A stretch of 64,000 nt of DNA, from contig NZ_JBEXMJ010000002.1 of the NCBI RefSeq assembly GCF_040610475.1, forward strand, positions 341,541 through 405,540, read 5' to 3'. Of the stretch, positions 9,801-19,451 are shown one piece after another. Made by a program: the position numbers and the translations under genes. Origin of the DNA: Actinopolymorpha sp. NPDC004070 (GTDB lineage Bacteria > Actinomycetota > Actinomycetes > Propionibacteriales > Actinopolymorphaceae). The notes beneath the pieces were generated by a model. It ran no database searches, was not told where the DNA came from, and worked only from the letters and a program-made list of their open reading frames with translations. Numbering within the stretch: the first letter of the stretch is position 1; each line of letters begins with the position of its first letter.

Positions 9801-12226
9801 GCAGCAATTGGCGTGCTTGCGTCGACGAACTCATCCTCAGGTGATCCACCCTGGAAGCCGTGGTCACCCGTACTGCGCTCCGACGTCTCGTCCACCGCGA
9901 CCTGGTGCATCGAGTCGACGTTGTCACCGGCGTCGATCGGTGTGCTTGTTTCACGTGAAACGTGAGCCACTGACTCCATAGCGCTCGGCACTGGTCGCTC
10001 GACGGGCCACTCGCGTTCACTGGTCTCCGACCGCTCGCCAACTGGCGATGAAATCCGTCCACGAACGTCACTGTCCCCGGGTGCCACCGTTCCTGCCGTC
10101 CATGGATCAGCCATGAAGGGCTGCGTGAGCGACTCTGCCGGAGTAGACCGAGCGCCTTCCTCGAGAGAAGTGGTGTAGCCATGCGCAGCGCCATGAGGCT
10201 GGTCCTCGACCGAGTTCTCCAAGCCGCGCCGGCTCACTCCCGATGCCATTTCCGAATCGGTCGACTGCGACTCATCCAGCACGGCGGACTCGGAAGTCTT
10301 CTGGGGACCCTCGTCGTCGTCTCCGCTGTCGGCAGGTGAACCCGGAGGCAACCCGCCTTCGTCGGAAGGCGACGTGGCCGGGGCCGCCACATGCTCGTCC
10401 GAGGTGCCCGCAGCGGAGTCGGTCATCGCGACTGCGGAAGTGTCCACCTCGGGCTCCGACGCAAGGGCGGCAGGACGCGAACCGCCAAGCTGCGCAGCGT
10501 CGTCCGAGTCCGAACGGCCGCGGCTGTACGTCCCTTCGCCTCGGCCGTCGTCGTTCTCTACGTGGCTCCCGCCCCCCGTTTCGTTCGCAGTAGGACCCGC
10601 GTCGGTGGGCCGGTGTTCAGCGGCTGATGGCCGGTCGGCGTGACGGGCAGTCGAGGCCGGCCTGACCGGAGCGGCCTCGTCCCGTGCCGGTGTACCGAGA
10701 TGCTTGGGAACCAGAACGTCCAGTCCGTACGCCTGCCGCTCACGTTGATTCCGGTTCTCGTCGGCTTCGATGGTAGGTCTCCAAGTACTGAAGATCTGAT
10801 TCACGCGGCCCCGCGCGCGGTCGACCGCGCTTCGAACCCAGGTCTCGCCGGCGGCCCGGTCACGGTCATAGTCAGGCGGAGCCTGGGAGTTGTGCTCGCT
10901 CTGCGCCGATGGGGCGAGCTTCTCCGTACCAGCCACCGAGTCGTCGCCTCGGCCTGCTGTCTCACCACGTTCGGTCGAGCCACTCACTGGCTCACCCGGC
11001 GTCGCCTCCACTCGACCCGCAGCGTCCTCACGCACTCCGGGTGGCAGCCAGAACGAGGCTGTGGACGGGATGTCGCTGTCGGGTGAGCTGCCGATCAGCC
11101 GCTCCGCAGTGGTCTCCGCCGGAGCTGAATTCCCGAGGTCGGCCTCCCGAGGGCGGAGCCCCGACGCGGGCCCCCCGTCAGAGCTAGCGGTACCACCGAG
11201 GACGGCCCGACGCCCATCCACGTCACGCAGGCCGGACTGGGCATCGTCGGCGCTCGGGGCGCTCGGGAACCCATTCCCTGAGCCGCTGACGTGAGGCCGG
11301 TCACCCAGGCCAAACGTCCCATCCTCATGAGCTTCGGTCACCACATCAGCAGAGACCGTGACGTCGGGGCTGCTGGTCCCAAGCGCTTCACTCGACAGTG
11401 ATTCTTCCGACCCATCTGGTTTCACGTGAAACGCGCCCACGTTCGCTGAGGGACCGGTAGCTGTAGGGAGTCGGCCGTCGGGAGTATTCGCGTTTACCTC
11501 CCCGGGCACGTCGTCTCCCAGGCACTCGTCGGACGACAACGGGGTGGCGGTACCGGTCCTCGTTCCAGGCGGCGGCGGAACAGTGGCGCTGTCCTCCACC
11601 CCTATGCCCGCGTTCTCCCCGCGAGAGGCCTCAAGTGGGACTGCGCCATGCGTACCGCCGGGCGAGACCGCACGGTCATCGGCAGCCAGGCCGGCACCGG
11701 TGTTCCAGGGGAGATCTGGGCCGGCAGGAGAGTCCGGCGAACCACTCGGCCGACCTCCTGTCAGCGGAGCGAAGTCGTCGGAGTGGGAGGCCGCACCGTT
11801 GTCAGGCCCCACACGCTCGCCAGAGAGGGAAGTAGCGCCGGACGACTCGGCCGGAACCTGTTCAGGCTCCAATGGTGCCGATGCCGATGAAGTCGAAGGC
11901 GCTTCCGGGGACCCGACACCAGGCTCCGCTCCGGTGGCTCCGATGGAACTCTCCTCGGTCGGGCCTGCGACACCCGAATCGTCGGCTGTCGACTCAGCAG
12001 CAGCTGATCCTTCGGTCGCGCCCAGCCGCGATGGTGACCCCGCCGAGTCAGAGGTGGTGGAGTCACCACCCGGTCCCGACGAAGCAGCCGGCGACCTGGT
12101 CGCCGGCCAACCGAGTCCGGTCCGGCGAGGTGCCGAACCAGCTCCCGGAAATTCGGGTTCGTACTCGCGTGACGGTTCCCCGGGCCAGCCGAGTCCGGTT
12201 GTCACCTGCACGTCGGTCACCGTCAC
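6851..12226 (-). CDS. parA: ParA chromosome-partitioning ATPase with a giant ~1,490-residue disordered N-terminal extension
   Basis: The C-terminal ~300 residues (about 1490-1791) are a standard ParA/Soj ATPase that would form the gradient moving ParB-parS complexes. The deviant Walker [10 protein letters not shown] starts at Lys1504; [10 protein letters not shown] and MIDCPPSLG follow. The preceding ~1,490 residues have no recognisable fold. They are Ser/Glu/Asp/Ala/Gly/Pro-rich and acidic, with very few aromatic residues. Start GTG 12226 overlaps the rsmG stop (GTGA) behind GGGGAG; the end overlaps parB (ATGA). Typical ParA proteins are 250-350 residues. Four parS sites lie inside the extension, read as VSRET (residues 756, 1177, 1462) or FHVK (266). 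An internal ATG at 7906 could give a conventional 351-residue ParA, so the full-length product needs protein-level proof. Confidence 0.85.
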   Translation of the reverse strand: MTVTDVQVTTGLGWPGEPSREYEPEFPGAGSAPRRTGLGWPATRSPAASSGPGGDSTTSDSAGSPSRLGATEGSAAAESTADDSGVAGPTEESSIGATGAEPGVGSPEAPSTSSASAPLEPEQVPAESSGATSLSGERVGPDNGAASHSDDFAPLTGGRPSGSPDSPAGPDLPWNTGAGLAADDRAVSPGGTHGAVPLEASRGENAGIGVEDSATVPPPPGTRTGTATPLSSDECLGDDVPGEVNANTPDGRLPTATGPSANVGAFHVKPDGSEESLSSEALGTSSPDVTVSADVVTEAHEDGTFGLGDRPHVSGSGNGFPSAPSADDAQSGLRDVDGRRAVLGGTASSDGGPASGLRPREADLGNSAPAETTAERLIGSSPDSDIPSTASFWLPPGVREDAAGRVEATPGEPVSGSTERGETAGRGDDSVAGTEKLAPSAQSEHNSQAPPDYDRDRAAGETWVRSAVDRARGRVNQIFSTWRPTIEADENRNQRERQAYGLDVLVPKHLGTPARDEAAPVRPASTARHADRPSAAEHRPTDAGPTANETGGGSHVENDDGRGEGTYSRGRSDSDDAAQLGGSRPAALASEPEVDTSAVAMTDSAAGTSDEHVAAPATSPSDEGGLPPGSPADSGDDDEGPQKTSESAVLDESQSTDSEMASGVSRRGLENSVEDQPHGAAHGYTTSLEEGARSTPAESLTQPFMADPWTAGTVAPGDSDVRGRISSPVGERSETSEREWPVERPVPSAMESVAHVSRETSTPIDAGDNVDSMHQVAVDETSERSTGDHGFQGGSPEDEFVDASTPIAAERAEAVNEVESPDRGSASPTETAVEGATGTPVADRGRADSAEGRQPVGSGPDSDTGGASVVSRSEHSLEVVEPMSSETGAGQPHLHNPSGSPGAQGAVESASVQAPGLGQDDGGRQFELTDVRPTVEPAARDDLDADAAATSQDSDPAEDRRAGESASAHVVEPTQADMASESGQASDRQVLYSAAVQAPGGEQNDVGSIDRESGSTEDQAIAGPASAGRIGSGGARPSERDKGSDDRGEACLAGETDGSAESHTAGMVDVSAGRPHGTASTLESAGREGEALAALDPPAEAEHASGLAVTDGSRSSADTLGPEEHGAASSAPLPTSHVEDLVPTEDVSGSDAEPEQEATTTGRQFASAEGTGLDTPVSRETEGLAGHDWAADDEPPASRADEVDAQDSDRRSDGPRSEVMETLPERGGSAGAETPAATERSSAGTDEIGVRANDVDQVGAARVGLDGTRVDQAGLKESRVDQAGADRAADEAQSNPTDPPKDADSHADDRLTQGETPSASSRAAEGDELRAEAAGSVTSGVESVVSRAESVAPGAELEVEPVETGVEPTAAAVEAVPAFGEAGDEEAAADASGRAATPYGEHHSSGDRAEDVAAGNEPVGNSSVDAQPNQERVAPETAPTMAQPGPIDSSPLPQPEDADILVSRETTELPPAASLPPNVNLPMVFRPTLPKPVRTRIFVVANQKGGVGKTTTAVNMAAALAGSGARVLVIDLDPQGNASTALGIEHGEGAPGIYDVVVDRQPLEKFVHTVPRFPTLWAVPATIDLSGAELELASVVARESRLKRALDTYLRDQEAAGERFDYVMIDCPPSLGLLTMNALVAGEEVLVPIQCEYYALEGVETLFKIVELVRELNQELTVSTVLLTMYDARTRLSAQVAENARENLGSAVLRTSIPRSVRISEAPSFGQTAMTWDPGSSGALSYLEAARELAYRDPAAPPPSRPPQGGRPGDGDNSDVLGSTTAEATKRGDVR
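7830..7843. promoter_or_regulatory. parS site 1
   Basis: A perfect GTTTCACGTGAAAC palindrome, the ParB-binding centromere sequence. It lies in the parA frame as VSRET (residues 1462-1466), about 40 codons before the Walker A lysine. This is the place where other actinobacterial parA genes also carry parS. Confidence 0.95.
8685..8698. promoter_or_regulatory. parS site 2
   Basis: A perfect GTTTCACGTGAAAC palindrome inside the long N-terminal extension of parA, read as VSRET at residues 1177-1181. Confidence 0.95.
9948..9961. promoter_or_regulatory. parS site 3
   Basis: A perfect GTTTCACGTGAAAC palindrome inside the parA extension, read as VSRET at residues 756-760. Confidence 0.95.
11419..11432. 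promoter_or_regulatory. parS site 4
   Basis: A perfect GTTTCACGTGAAAC palindrome inside the parA extension. It is the only one read in the alternative frame, as FHVK starting at residue 266. Confidence 0.95.
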
Positions 12227-13017
12227 ACTCCCCTTGCCGAACCGGACCCGTCCCGGCGACTTCGCCTCTTCTTCGCCGAGCTTGCAGCACCTCGCGATGT
12301 TCCCGCGACGACGCGCACCACAGTGGTCGGCACCGGCAGGAGCTCCGCACCCAGACGCTCGATGGAGTACTCCACCGCACCAGCCGCATCGAGTTCTTGG
12401 CGCGCTTCGTCCAACTCGGTGCCCGCGCGTTCCCCCTTCATGGCCAAGACTGACCCACCGGGCCGACACAGACCAAGCGCGACACGGGCCAGGCGGGAAA
12501 GAGGCGCGACCGCTCTGGCCGTGACCACGTCGTAGCTACCTCGATGATCCTCCGCACGCGCCCGAACGACCGTGATGCCGTCCAACTCGAGCTCCTCGGC
12601 CACCTCGGACAGAAACTCCGCCCGTCGCAACAACGGCTCCAGCAGGGTGATCCGGAGGTCAGGTCGGGCAATCGCGAGCACGATGCCGGGCAAGCCGGCA
12701 CCGGAACCGATGTCGCACACGGTGGCGTTGGTCGGCACCATGTCCGCGAGGACTCCGCAGTTCAGCAGATGCCGATCCCACAGCCGTGGAACCTCACGCG
12801 GACCGAGAAGGCCTCGCTCAGTGCCCGGACCCGCCAGCAACTGGGCGTACCGACGAGCCAGCGACAGGCGTTCGCCGAACACCTGCTCAGCAGAGGGTGG
12901 GCTGTCAGGAGCTACCGCAGTAGGCGCTGTTTCACGTGAAACGTCGGACGCCGGAGCCTTGGACTCAGGCTTGCTGGACGACGACTCGCCGCTCCGGTTC
13001 TTCGCCCTCCGACTCAC
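12223..13017 (-). CDS. rsmG: 16S rRNA (guanine-N7) methyltransferase RsmG (GidB)
   Basis: A 264-residue SAM-dependent enzyme that methylates N7 of G527 in 16S rRNA. The SAM-binding motif CDIGSGAGLPG is at 101-111, preceded by the family helix VFGERLSLARRYAQLLA. GTG 13017 is chosen because AAGGGG lies seven bases upstream. This makes rsmG overlap the end of jag by 53 bases. The first ~40 residues are a disordered leader that contains a parS site read as VSRET. The stop overlaps the parA start (GTGA). The C-terminus carries a basic KKRRSRRD tail. Confidence 0.93.
   Translation of the reverse strand: MSRRAKNRSGESSSSKPESKAPASDVSRETAPTAVAPDSPPSAEQVFGERLSLARRYAQLLAGPGTERGLLGPREVPRLWDRHLLNCGVLADMVPTNATVCDIGSGAGLPGIVLAIARPDLRITLLEPLLRRAEFLSEVAEELELDGITVVRARAEDHRGSYDVVTARAVAPLSRLARVALGLCRPGGSVLAMKGERAGTELDEARQELDAAGAVEYSIERLGAELLPVPTTVVRVVAGTSRGAASSAKKRRSRRDGSGSARGV
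12929..12942. promoter_or_regulatory. parS site 5
   Basis: A perfect GTTTCACGTGAAAC palindrome in the 5' end of rsmG, read as VSRET at residues 26-30. It is the parS copy nearest the origin, about 3 kb from dnaA. Confidence 0.95.
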
Positions 13018-13648
13018 TCGTCAGCCCCTTCGCAGCAACAGCGTCGTGGACGATCTTCCGCTCGAACGGCGTCATCGGCGCCATCCGGACCGGCTCACCA
13101 CTGGCGCGGACTTCTTCGACCACCTTCTCCGCCAGCGCGACCAGGTCGGTACGGCGCTGGGCGCGGTATCCGCCGACGTCGAGCATCAACCTGCTGCGTT
13201 CCCCGGTCTCCCGGTAGACCGCGAGTCGGGTCAACTCCTGCAGTGCCTCGAGGACCTCGCCGTCCTGGCCCACCAGGAGGTTCAGGTCGCCGCCGACGAT
13301 CGCGACCATCGCACGGTCACCTTCGACGTCGAGGTCGATGTCACCGTCGATGTCGGCGATGTCGAGCAACTCCTCGAGGTAGTCGGCAGCGACGTCACCC
13401 TCGGCCTCCAGCCGGGCGATGCGGTCCGCGGACGCCTCGGCGGCTTCCTGACCGCTGTCGCGGTCTCCGACCTCCTCGGACGGCCCCGATCCGGCGACCT
13501 CGTCGGTCACCTCTGCCGACTCGTCCGGCTCGGGAGAATCCACCGAGCTGGTCTCTGCGGCCTGGCCGGACTGCTCGCCCTGCTCGCTCGACGCCCCGGA
13601 CTTCTCCGCATCGCCACCTTCGACGAACGACGTAGCGCCTTCAGTCAC
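12965..13648 (-). CDS. khpB: Jag/KhpB RNA-binding protein (KH and R3H domains)
   Basis: A 227-residue protein. The first ~85 residues are acidic and disordered. They are followed by a KH domain (about 100-165, core VGQDGEVLEALQELTRLAV) and an R3H domain with the Arg-x3-His pattern (PMTPFERKIVHDAV). KhpB binds RNA in complex with KhpA and affects cell-wall and division gene expression in Gram-positives. It sits between yidC and rsmG, as in most Actinobacteria. ATG 13648 follows GAAGGAGAAG. Confidence 0.9.
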   Translation of the reverse strand: MTEGATSFVEGGDAEKSGASSEQGEQSGQAAETSSVDSPEPDESAEVTDEVAGSGPSEEVGDRDSGQEAAEASADRIARLEAEGDVAADYLEELLDIADIDGDIDLDVEGDRAMVAIVGGDLNLLVGQDGEVLEALQELTRLAVYRETGERSRLMLDVGGYRAQRRTDLVALAEKVVEEVRASGEPVRMAPMTPFERKIVHDAVAAKGLTSESEGEEPERRVVVQQA

Positions 13649-13717
13649 GACTTCTCCTTCGTTCCTGCGCCGTCGGTTGGCGCTTCACACCTTCGGGGAC
13701 GGGCATGCCGTCCGTCG

Positions 13718-14698
13718 TCAACGGCCCTTCCGCTTGCTACGCGGCAGACGCTGCGGTTGTACCCGCTTGACCGTCTGGGCGGCCTCCGGCTGCACGCCGT
13801 CAGCGGAAGGAGCCGCTCCGTTCGCGCTCTCCTTGGCTGTCTCCTTGGCGCCGCCCGGCAGGATCCCACCAATTCCGGTGCGATGTCCCGTCTTCTTCGT
13901 CTTGCGCGCCTGGTAGGCGTCAAAGGCAGGCGTACCCGGTGCCGGATTGCGGCGAATCACCCAGAACTGCTGTCCCATCGTCCACACGTTCGTGGTGAAC
14001 CAGTAGATGAGAACGCCGACGGGGAAGTTCACGCCGCCGACCGCGAACACCAGCGGGAGCACGTAGAGCAACAGCTTCTGCTGCTGGGCGTACTGGCCGG
14101 TCAGCGCCTCGGGCGGCATGTTCTTGCGCATCAGTTGGCGCTGGGTGGTGAACGTCGTGGCTGTCATCAGGAGGATGAGCACGATCGTCACGATCCGCAC
14201 GGACATGCTCGTCGAGCCGATGAACTTGTCCGAGATGTGCGCGCCGAAGATCGAGGCGTGGCGCAGGGAGTCGACGAGGTCCTGGTTCAGGCCCGAACCT
14301 CGGACCATGCCGTTCGCCGCGCCGTCGAGCACGCGGAACAGCGCGATGAAGATCGGTGACTGCAGCAGAATCGGCAGGCACGAGGAGAACGGGTTGGTGC
14401 CGCTCTCCTTGTAGAGCTTCATGAGCTCCTGGCCCATCCGCTCCCGGTCGTGGCCGTACTTCTTCTGCAGCTCGCGCACCTTGGGCTGCAGAAGTGCCAT
14501 GTTGCGGCTGGCCCGGATCTGCCGGACGAACAGCGGGATGAGCAGGATCCGGATGAAGACCACGAGGCCGACGATCGACAGAACCCACGTCCACCCCGAG
14601 TCCGGACCGAGGAGCGGGGAGAAAACGGTGTAGAACGCTCGAATGATCCACGACACGACGTCGTAGAGCGGCGTAAGGATCGTGTCGTACCAACTCAC
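13718..14698 (-). CDS. yidC: Membrane protein insertase YidC/Oxa1
   Basis: A 326-residue insertase that places membrane proteins in the bilayer with or without SecYEG. The conserved five-segment core is present: the first segment near residues 38-60, the hydrophilic-groove helical hairpin QPKVRELQKKYGHDRERM, SCLPILLQSPIFIALFRVL, then two further pairs of membrane segments. The FTTNVWTMGQQ motif follows. The ~75-residue C-terminal tail ends in a very basic RSKRKGR, as expected for ribosome contact. The GTG at 14698 has GAGG upstream. Confidence 0.95.
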   Translation of the reverse strand: MSWYDTILTPLYDVVSWIIRAFYTVFSPLLGPDSGWTWVLSIVGLVVFIRILLIPLFVRQIRASRNMALLQPKVRELQKKYGHDRERMGQELMKLYKESGTNPFSSCLPILLQSPIFIALFRVLDGAANGMVRGSGLNQDLVDSLRHASIFGAHISDKFIGSTSMSVRIVTIVLILLMTATTFTTQRQLMRKNMPPEALTGQYAQQQKLLLYVLPLVFAVGGVNFPVGVLIYWFTTNVWTMGQQFWVIRRNPAPGTPAFDAYQARKTKKTGHRTGIGGILPGGAKETAKESANGAAPSADGVQPEAAQTVKRVQPQRLPRSKRKGR

Positions 14699-14710
14699 GC
14701 TTCATGCACC

Positions 14711-14962
14711 TCAGGTGTGGGTGTGCGCGCCCACACCGGCGCGCGGTCGGGGTGGCGGGACCGGGTCGTACCCACCGGGGGTCCAGGGGTGGCACCGCGC
14801 CAGCCGGCGTACCGCAAGCCAGCTACCGCGCAGTGCCCCGTGTGTCTCGACTGCTTCCAGGGCATAGGCGGAACACGAAGGGTGATAGCGGCACACCTGG
14901 CCGTACAAGGGGCTCACCGCCAGGCGATACCCCTTGAGAAGCAGGACAAGAACGACCTTCAC
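14711..14962 (-). CDS. yidD: Membrane protein insertion efficiency factor YidD
   Basis: An 83-residue protein with the full YidD signature: an amphipathic start ([19 protein letters not shown]), three conserved cysteines in [15 protein letters not shown] and later RLARCHPW, and the GGYDPVP motif. It assists YidC-mediated insertion. The GTG at 14962 overlaps the rnpA stop (GTGA), so the two are translationally coupled; yidC follows 12 bases later. Confidence 0.93.
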   Translation of the reverse strand: MKVVLVLLLKGYRLAVSPLYGQVCRYHPSCSAYALEAVETHGALRGSWLAVRRLARCHPWTPGGYDPVPPPRPRAGVGAHTHT

Positions 14963-15327
14963 CGCACACCCTCCGCCTCGACCCGCCGCGCCCGCGCCAG
15001 GACGACGTCGAACGCCGCGTCGAGGTCACGTCCGAGCCGCTCGCCGGACGCCTCCGCTGCCGACGGTAACGCGCGGACGACGAGGAGGGTTCCTGGGGAC
15101 AGCCCGGCGACCCGGTCTCGCAGCATGTGTCGGAGCCGCCGCCGCACGGTGTTGCGGACGACGGCGTTACCCACGGCACGGCTCACCACGAAACCGACCC
15201 TCGCGGGGGCAGGATCCGTGGTGAGTGCGAGATGGACGACAAGCGTCGACCGGCCCGACCGTTGTCCGCGTCGGATGGCCGTCGCGAAGTCGGCCGGACG
15301 ACGCATGCGGTGGCGGGCCGGGACCAC
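14959..15327 (-). CDS. rnpA: Ribonuclease P protein component
   Basis: A 122-residue basic protein that partners M1 RNA in tRNA 5' maturation. It has the expected start ([20 protein letters not shown]), the central [24 protein letters not shown] signature (RNR motif) and the usual length. GTG 15327 is selected by comparison with the family because the frame is open further upstream without conservation; ATG 15306 is an alternative. It is linked to rpmH upstream (33 bases) and overlaps yidD. Confidence 0.93.
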   Translation of the reverse strand: MVPARHRMRRPADFATAIRRGQRSGRSTLVVHLALTTDPAPARVGFVVSRAVGNAVVRNTVRRRLRHMLRDRVAGLSPGTLLVVRALPSAAEASGERLGRDLDAAFDVVLARARRVEAEGVR

Positions 15328-15359
15328 GACATCGAGTGTGACCTGGGCGACCTCGGCCG

Positions 15360-15494
15360 TCAGACGGCGAGGCGCTGGCGGCCCTTGCGCCGCCGGGCAG
15401 AGAGGATGGCGCGGCCGGCTCGGGTCCGCATCCGCAGCCGGAAGCCGTGCGTCTTGTGCCGGCGCCGGTTGTTGGGCTGGAAGGTGCGCTTCAC
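15360..15494 (-). CDS. rpmH: 50S ribosomal protein L34
   Basis: This 44-residue gene encodes the invariant L34 sequence: it starts [18 protein letters not shown] and continues with [13 protein letters not shown] and a basic tail. It starts at GTG 15494 with AGGAGA upstream on the minus strand. It marks the left border of the origin and is transcribed away from dnaA, the arrangement found in nearly all Actinobacteria. Confidence 0.96.
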   Translation of the reverse strand: MKRTFQPNNRRRHKTHGFRLRMRTRAGRAILSARRRKGRQRLAV

Positions 15495-16037
15495 AGGGAG
15501 TCTCCTGGTCAGTGACGATGATCGCGGGCACCGTCAACTCGACGTCACCGTCCACCCGCGGCCCAGCACACGCACCCAGTGCGGTGTGGGATCTGATCCG
15601 TGAGCATACGGCGAGCGCCGAAGAGAACAGCACCGTGACCGACTTACGGTACGGGTCAGCCGCTCGGCCGGTCAAACTGGGTTCTGTCCACCCACGCCTG
15701 CCCGGTCGTGGCGACCGTCTCATGGTCGCCGGCGCGCCGTGCGCCCGGGGCATCCGGCCACCGCGGGTGACCAGCCGAGGACGATCGGGGCTTTCGCGCG
15801 CTCCGGCCGGTTTCGCCGGAATGAACCGGAGCTTGTTGGCCGGATTGTGCGCTTGTTACCGTCCCTCACCCTTAGGGTCGTCCACAGCCGCTTTACACAG
15901 CCTGTGGAAGGATCTGTGGACGCCTGCAGCCGCCTGGGATTGTGGTCGACGGAAGTCCGTCCACAACCGCGCACGAAGCGGTCATCCACAGGGGCGTGGG
16001 CGCAAGACCGAAGGAATGTCGAGACGGGAGTGACCTA
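15495..16037. promoter_or_regulatory. rpmH–dnaA intergenic region with a DnaA-box cluster
   Basis: This 543-base gap holds the divergent rpmH and dnaA promoters and the first half of the origin. DnaA-box-like nonamers cluster near dnaA: TCGTCCACA 15878-15886, TGTGGAAGG 15903-15911, TGTGGACGC 15915-15923, CCGTCCACA 15957-15965 and TCATCCACA 15982-15990. They suggest DnaA autoregulation as well as origin function. The 15495-15870 part shows no gene. Confidence 0.75.
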
Positions 16038-17651
16038 GTGGCCGGCGAACCAGACCCACTCAGCGCCACCTGGCGACTGGTCCGCGAAGGCCTCGACCAG
16101 GATCTGCCGGCCACTCACCGGGTGTGGCTCGCCCAGAGTCGCCCGGTCACCCTCCACGGCAACACCGCGATCATCGCGGTGCGCGACGACTTCACCCGCA
16201 CCCAGCTCGAGACCAAGCTCCGTCCGCGCCTCGAGGACGCTCTGTCCACAGCGCTCGGCCAGTCGGTCCGGCTGGCGGTCACCGTCGAGCCCTCGCTCTC
16301 CCTCGACGACCATGACGACCACGACGGAGACGGCAGGGCGGGCGCTGCCACGGGTAGCCACCGGGACGAGTACGACCAGGGACGAGAGCGCGGTGGGAGC
16401 TCCGCCGGACCGCACGACCAGGGGTCGAGCGGAACGCAGACGCCCGGGATGTCCGGTTCACTCGGTTCGCCCGGCTCACCCGGCTCGGGCTCGTCCGGCC
16501 AGTCCGGCGTACCCGACCTGCCTCGGTCCGGGCTGAACGGCGGCGTGAGCGGAACGGATGCCTTCGCCCTCTCGTCCGCTCCGCCCGGTCAGCCGGTACG
16601 CGCCGACAGCGAGCCCCCGCGGCTGAACCCGAAGTACCTCTTCGACACGTTCGTCATCGGCTCGTCCAACCGGTTCGCCCACGCGGCGGCCGTGGCGGTG
16701 TCGGAGGCGCCCGGCAAGGCGTACAACCCGCTGTTGATCTACGGCGACTCCGGGCTCGGCAAGACCCACCTGCTGCACGCGATCGGCCACTACGTCCGCA
16801 ACCTCTTCGCGAACGCACGGATCCGCTACGTGTCCAGCGAGGAGTTCACCAACGACTTCATCAACTCGATCCGGGACGACAAGGCGCCGACGTTCCAGCG
16901 CCGCTACCGCGACGTCGACGTGCTCCTCGTCGACGACATCCAGTTCCTCGAGAACAAGGAGCGCACGCAGGAGGAGTTCTTCCACACCTTCAACGCGCTC
17001 CACAACGCGAACAAGCAGATCGTGATCTCCTCCGACCGGCCGCCGAAGCGACTGGAGACGCTGGAGGACCGGCTGCGCAACCGGTTCGAGTGGGGGCTGA
17101 TCACCGACATCCAGCCGCCCGACCTGGAGACCCGGATCGCGATCCTGCGCAAGAAGGCCGCCCAGGAACGCCTCACCGCTCCGCCGGAGGTGCTGGAGTT
17201 CATCGCCAGCAAGATCCAGACCAACATTCGCGAGCTCGAGGGCGCGCTGATCCGGGTGACGGCGTTCGCGAGCCTCAACCGGCAGGCCGTCGACCTCGCC
17301 CTGGCAGAGATCGTGCTGAAGGACCTCATCCCGACCGGCGGCGAGCCGGAGATCACCGCGGGCCAGATCATGGCGCAGACGTCGTCGTACTTCGGCCTGT
17401 CGATGGACGACCTGTGCGGGTCCAGCCGCAGCCGCGTCCTGGTGACGGCCCGGCAGATCGCGATGTACCTCTGCCGCGAGCTCACCGACCTGTCGCTGCC
17501 GAAGATCGGCCAGCAGTTCGGCGGACGCGACCACACCACGGTCATGCACGCGGACCGGAAGATCCGGCAGCTGATGGCGGAGCGCCGCAGCGTCTACAAC
17601 CAGGTGACCGAGCTGACGAACCGCATCAAGCAGCAGGCGCGGTCGTCCTGA
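16038..17651 (+). CDS. dnaA: Chromosomal replication initiator protein DnaA
   Basis: A 537-residue protein. Domain I (about 1-85) is followed by a long Gly/Ser/Asp-rich domain II linker (about 88-194). The AAA+ domain III has Walker A GDSGLGKT at 236-243, Walker [10 protein letters not shown] and sensor arginines. Domain IV carries the DNA-binding signature [14 protein letters not shown]. It opens oriC and recruits the helicase. GTG 16038 follows GGGAG. The expanded domain II is typical of actinomycetes. Confidence 0.98.
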   Translation: MAGEPDPLSATWRLVREGLDQDLPATHRVWLAQSRPVTLHGNTAIIAVRDDFTRTQLETKLRPRLEDALSTALGQSVRLAVTVEPSLSLDDHDDHDGDGRAGAATGSHRDEYDQGRERGGSSAGPHDQGSSGTQTPGMSGSLGSPGSPGSGSSGQSGVPDLPRSGLNGGVSGTDAFALSSAPPGQPVRADSEPPRLNPKYLFDTFVIGSSNRFAHAAAVAVSEAPGKAYNPLLIYGDSGLGKTHLLHAIGHYVRNLFANARIRYVSSEEFTNDFINSIRDDKAPTFQRRYRDVDVLLVDDIQFLENKERTQEEFFHTFNALHNANKQIVISSDRPPKRLETLEDRLRNRFEWGLITDIQPPDLETRIAILRKKAAQERLTAPPEVLEFIASKIQTNIRELEGALIRVTAFASLNRQAVDLALAEIVLKDLIPTGGEPEITAGQIMAQTSSYFGLSMDDLCGSSRSRVLVTARQIAMYLCRELTDLSLPKIGQQFGGRDHTTVMHADRKIRQLMAERRSVYNQVTELTNRIKQQARSS

Positions 17652-18186
17652 ACCCCGACGCCGCGGCGGCCTGCCCGCCACCCCTGACACGCCCGGTACG
17701 CCCTCCGAGCTGTGCTCACACCCTGGGGACAACTCTGTGGATCAATCCCGACCAGGTCGGGGAAGAACTGTGGATCGGGTGGGACAGAACTCCGCGGTCC
17801 ACCGGGCCCACCCACGTGCCCCCAACCGCGCACACAGCCCCGGTGGACGCCCGCAAGTCCGCTGAGCAGCGCAAACGCGAGTTATCCCCAGTGTCCACCG
17901 CACCTATGACGAAGCTGAGCCTAATTACGTCTATGACAAGAACTCCACAATCCCCAACGGCCCGCTCCTGGGGACGACGACACCAGACCCCGCAGTTGCC
18001 GACTCCCACGGCCGACCGGGTCGGCACCTCGGCGACCCACGCCGCGGGTGACCCCGTCGGTGAGCAGGTCCCGACGCGGACGCGCACAGCGCGTCGGTCA
18101 GGTCGCCCCGCCACCACCGCCGACATGGTCGGCGGTGTAGCGTCGTGCTCCCAGTTGGCCGCTGTCCGTCGAGGAGGCGAAGAGCG
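17652..18186. other. oriC: Replication origin oriC (dnaA–dnaN intergenic)
   Basis: This 535-base gene-free region between dnaA and dnaN is the canonical actinobacterial origin. DnaA-box-like nonamers include TGTGGATCA 17736-17744, TGTGGATCG 17769-17777 and TTATCCCCA 17882-17890, with weaker matches at 17795, 17891 and 17941. The least GC-rich stretch, around 17900-17950 (TAATTACGTCTATGACAAG), is a plausible unwinding element. The boxes are weaker and fewer than in Streptomyces origins. Confidence 0.8.
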
Positions 18187-19335
18187 GTGAAGTTCCGCGT
18201 AGACCGTGACGTCCTCGCCGATTCGGTGGCCTGGGTGGCACGCAGCCTTCCGTCCAGGCCCTCGCTGCCCGTGCTCGCCGGCATGTTGGTCGAGGCCCGC
18301 GACGGCGAGTTGCTGCTGTCCGGCTTCGACTACGAGACCTCCGCACGCGTCAGCGTGCCCGCCGACGTTTCCGCAGAGGGCTCGGCGCTGGTTTCCGGGC
18401 GCCTGCTCGCCGACATCAGCCGGAGCCTTCCTGCTCAGCCGGTCGACCTCACCGCCGAGGGCGGCAAGGTCGTGGTGACCTGCCGCAGCGCGCGGTTCAC
18501 CGTGCAGACGCTGCCGGTCGAGGACTACCCCGAACTGCCGCAGATGCCGGCCGCCTCCGGCACGGTGAAGGGCGACGTGTTCGCCAACGCCGTCTCACAG
18601 GTGGCCGTGGCCGCCGGCCGCGACGACATGCTGCCGGTCCTCACCGGTGTCCGCATCGAGATCGAGGGCTCGTCGGTGACGCTCGCCGCGACCGACCGCT
18701 ACCGCCTCGCGGTCCGCGAGTTCACCTGGTCGCCGGAGCAGTCCGACCTGTCGGCCACCGCCCTGGTGCCGGCGCGGGTGCTCGCCGACACGGCCAAGGC
18801 GTTCGGCGCCGGATCGGACGTGACGATCGCGCTCGCCGCTCCCGGCACCGGCAGCGGCGAGGGACTCGTGGGCTTCACCGGCACCACCGGTGGCTCCCAA
18901 CGCCGGACGACGACCCGGTTGCTGGACGGTGAGTTCCCGAAGTACCGCACGCTCTTCCCGCCCGAGCAGCAGACCGTCGCCCGAGTGGAGACCGGCGCCC
19001 TGGTCGAGTCGCTGAAGCGAGTCGCTCTGGTGGCCGAACGCAACACCCCGATCCGGCTCACGTTCGACGACGGGGTCGCCACCCTGGAGGCGGGCAGCAG
19101 CGACGAGGCTCAGGCCTCGGAGTCGATCGAGGCCACAATCGAGGGGGAGGGACTGACCATCGGGTTCAACCCGCAGTACCTCCTCGACGGCCTGGGTGCG
19201 ATCGAGGCCCCGATCGCACAGTTCGCGTTCACCCAGTCGACCCGCCCGGCCGTCCTCACCGGCCTGGCCGCCGCCGACGCCGAGCCGAACACCGACTACC
19301 GCTACCTGCTGATGCCGGTACGACTGCAGAGCTGA
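18187..19335 (+). CDS. dnaN: DNA polymerase III beta sliding clamp
   Basis: A 382-residue clamp made of three homologous domains, with the conserved start KFRVDRDVLADSVAWVARSLPSRPSLPVL and the C-terminal LLMPVRL that forms the protein-binding pocket. It encircles DNA and tethers polymerase and repair enzymes. GTG 18187 has a perfect AGGAGG nine bases upstream. It follows oriC and precedes gnd by 116 bases. Confidence 0.97.
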   Translation: MKFRVDRDVLADSVAWVARSLPSRPSLPVLAGMLVEARDGELLLSGFDYETSARVSVPADVSAEGSALVSGRLLADISRSLPAQPVDLTAEGGKVVVTCRSARFTVQTLPVEDYPELPQMPAASGTVKGDVFANAVSQVAVAAGRDDMLPVLTGVRIEIEGSSVTLAATDRYRLAVREFTWSPEQSDLSATALVPARVLADTAKAFGAGSDVTIALAAPGTGSGEGLVGFTGTTGGSQRRTTTRLLDGEFPKYRTLFPPEQQTVARVETGALVESLKRVALVAERNTPIRLTFDDGVATLEAGSSDEAQASESIEATIEGEGLTIGFNPQYLLDGLGAIEAPIAQFAFTQSTRPAVLTGLAAADAEPNTDYRYLLMPVRLQS

Positions 19336-19451
19336 GCCCAGGAGAGATCCATCCCGGCCGATCGGCGGGGCCGACGCGGGAATGCCCCGGCCCGGTTGGG
19401 GCAGCACATGGGAGGAACGGCGTACCGGCACGCGAGAAGGGACTGGTTCTG

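Noticed and set aside
11544..12524. A plus-strand frame of 326 codons opposite the parA extension, plus others near 8611-9783
   Set aside because: I considered whether the extension region might really encode plus-strand genes. These frames are Arg/Ser/Pro-rich, unlinked to starts with ribosome sites, and do not join neighbours, whereas the minus-strand frame is coupled at both ends.
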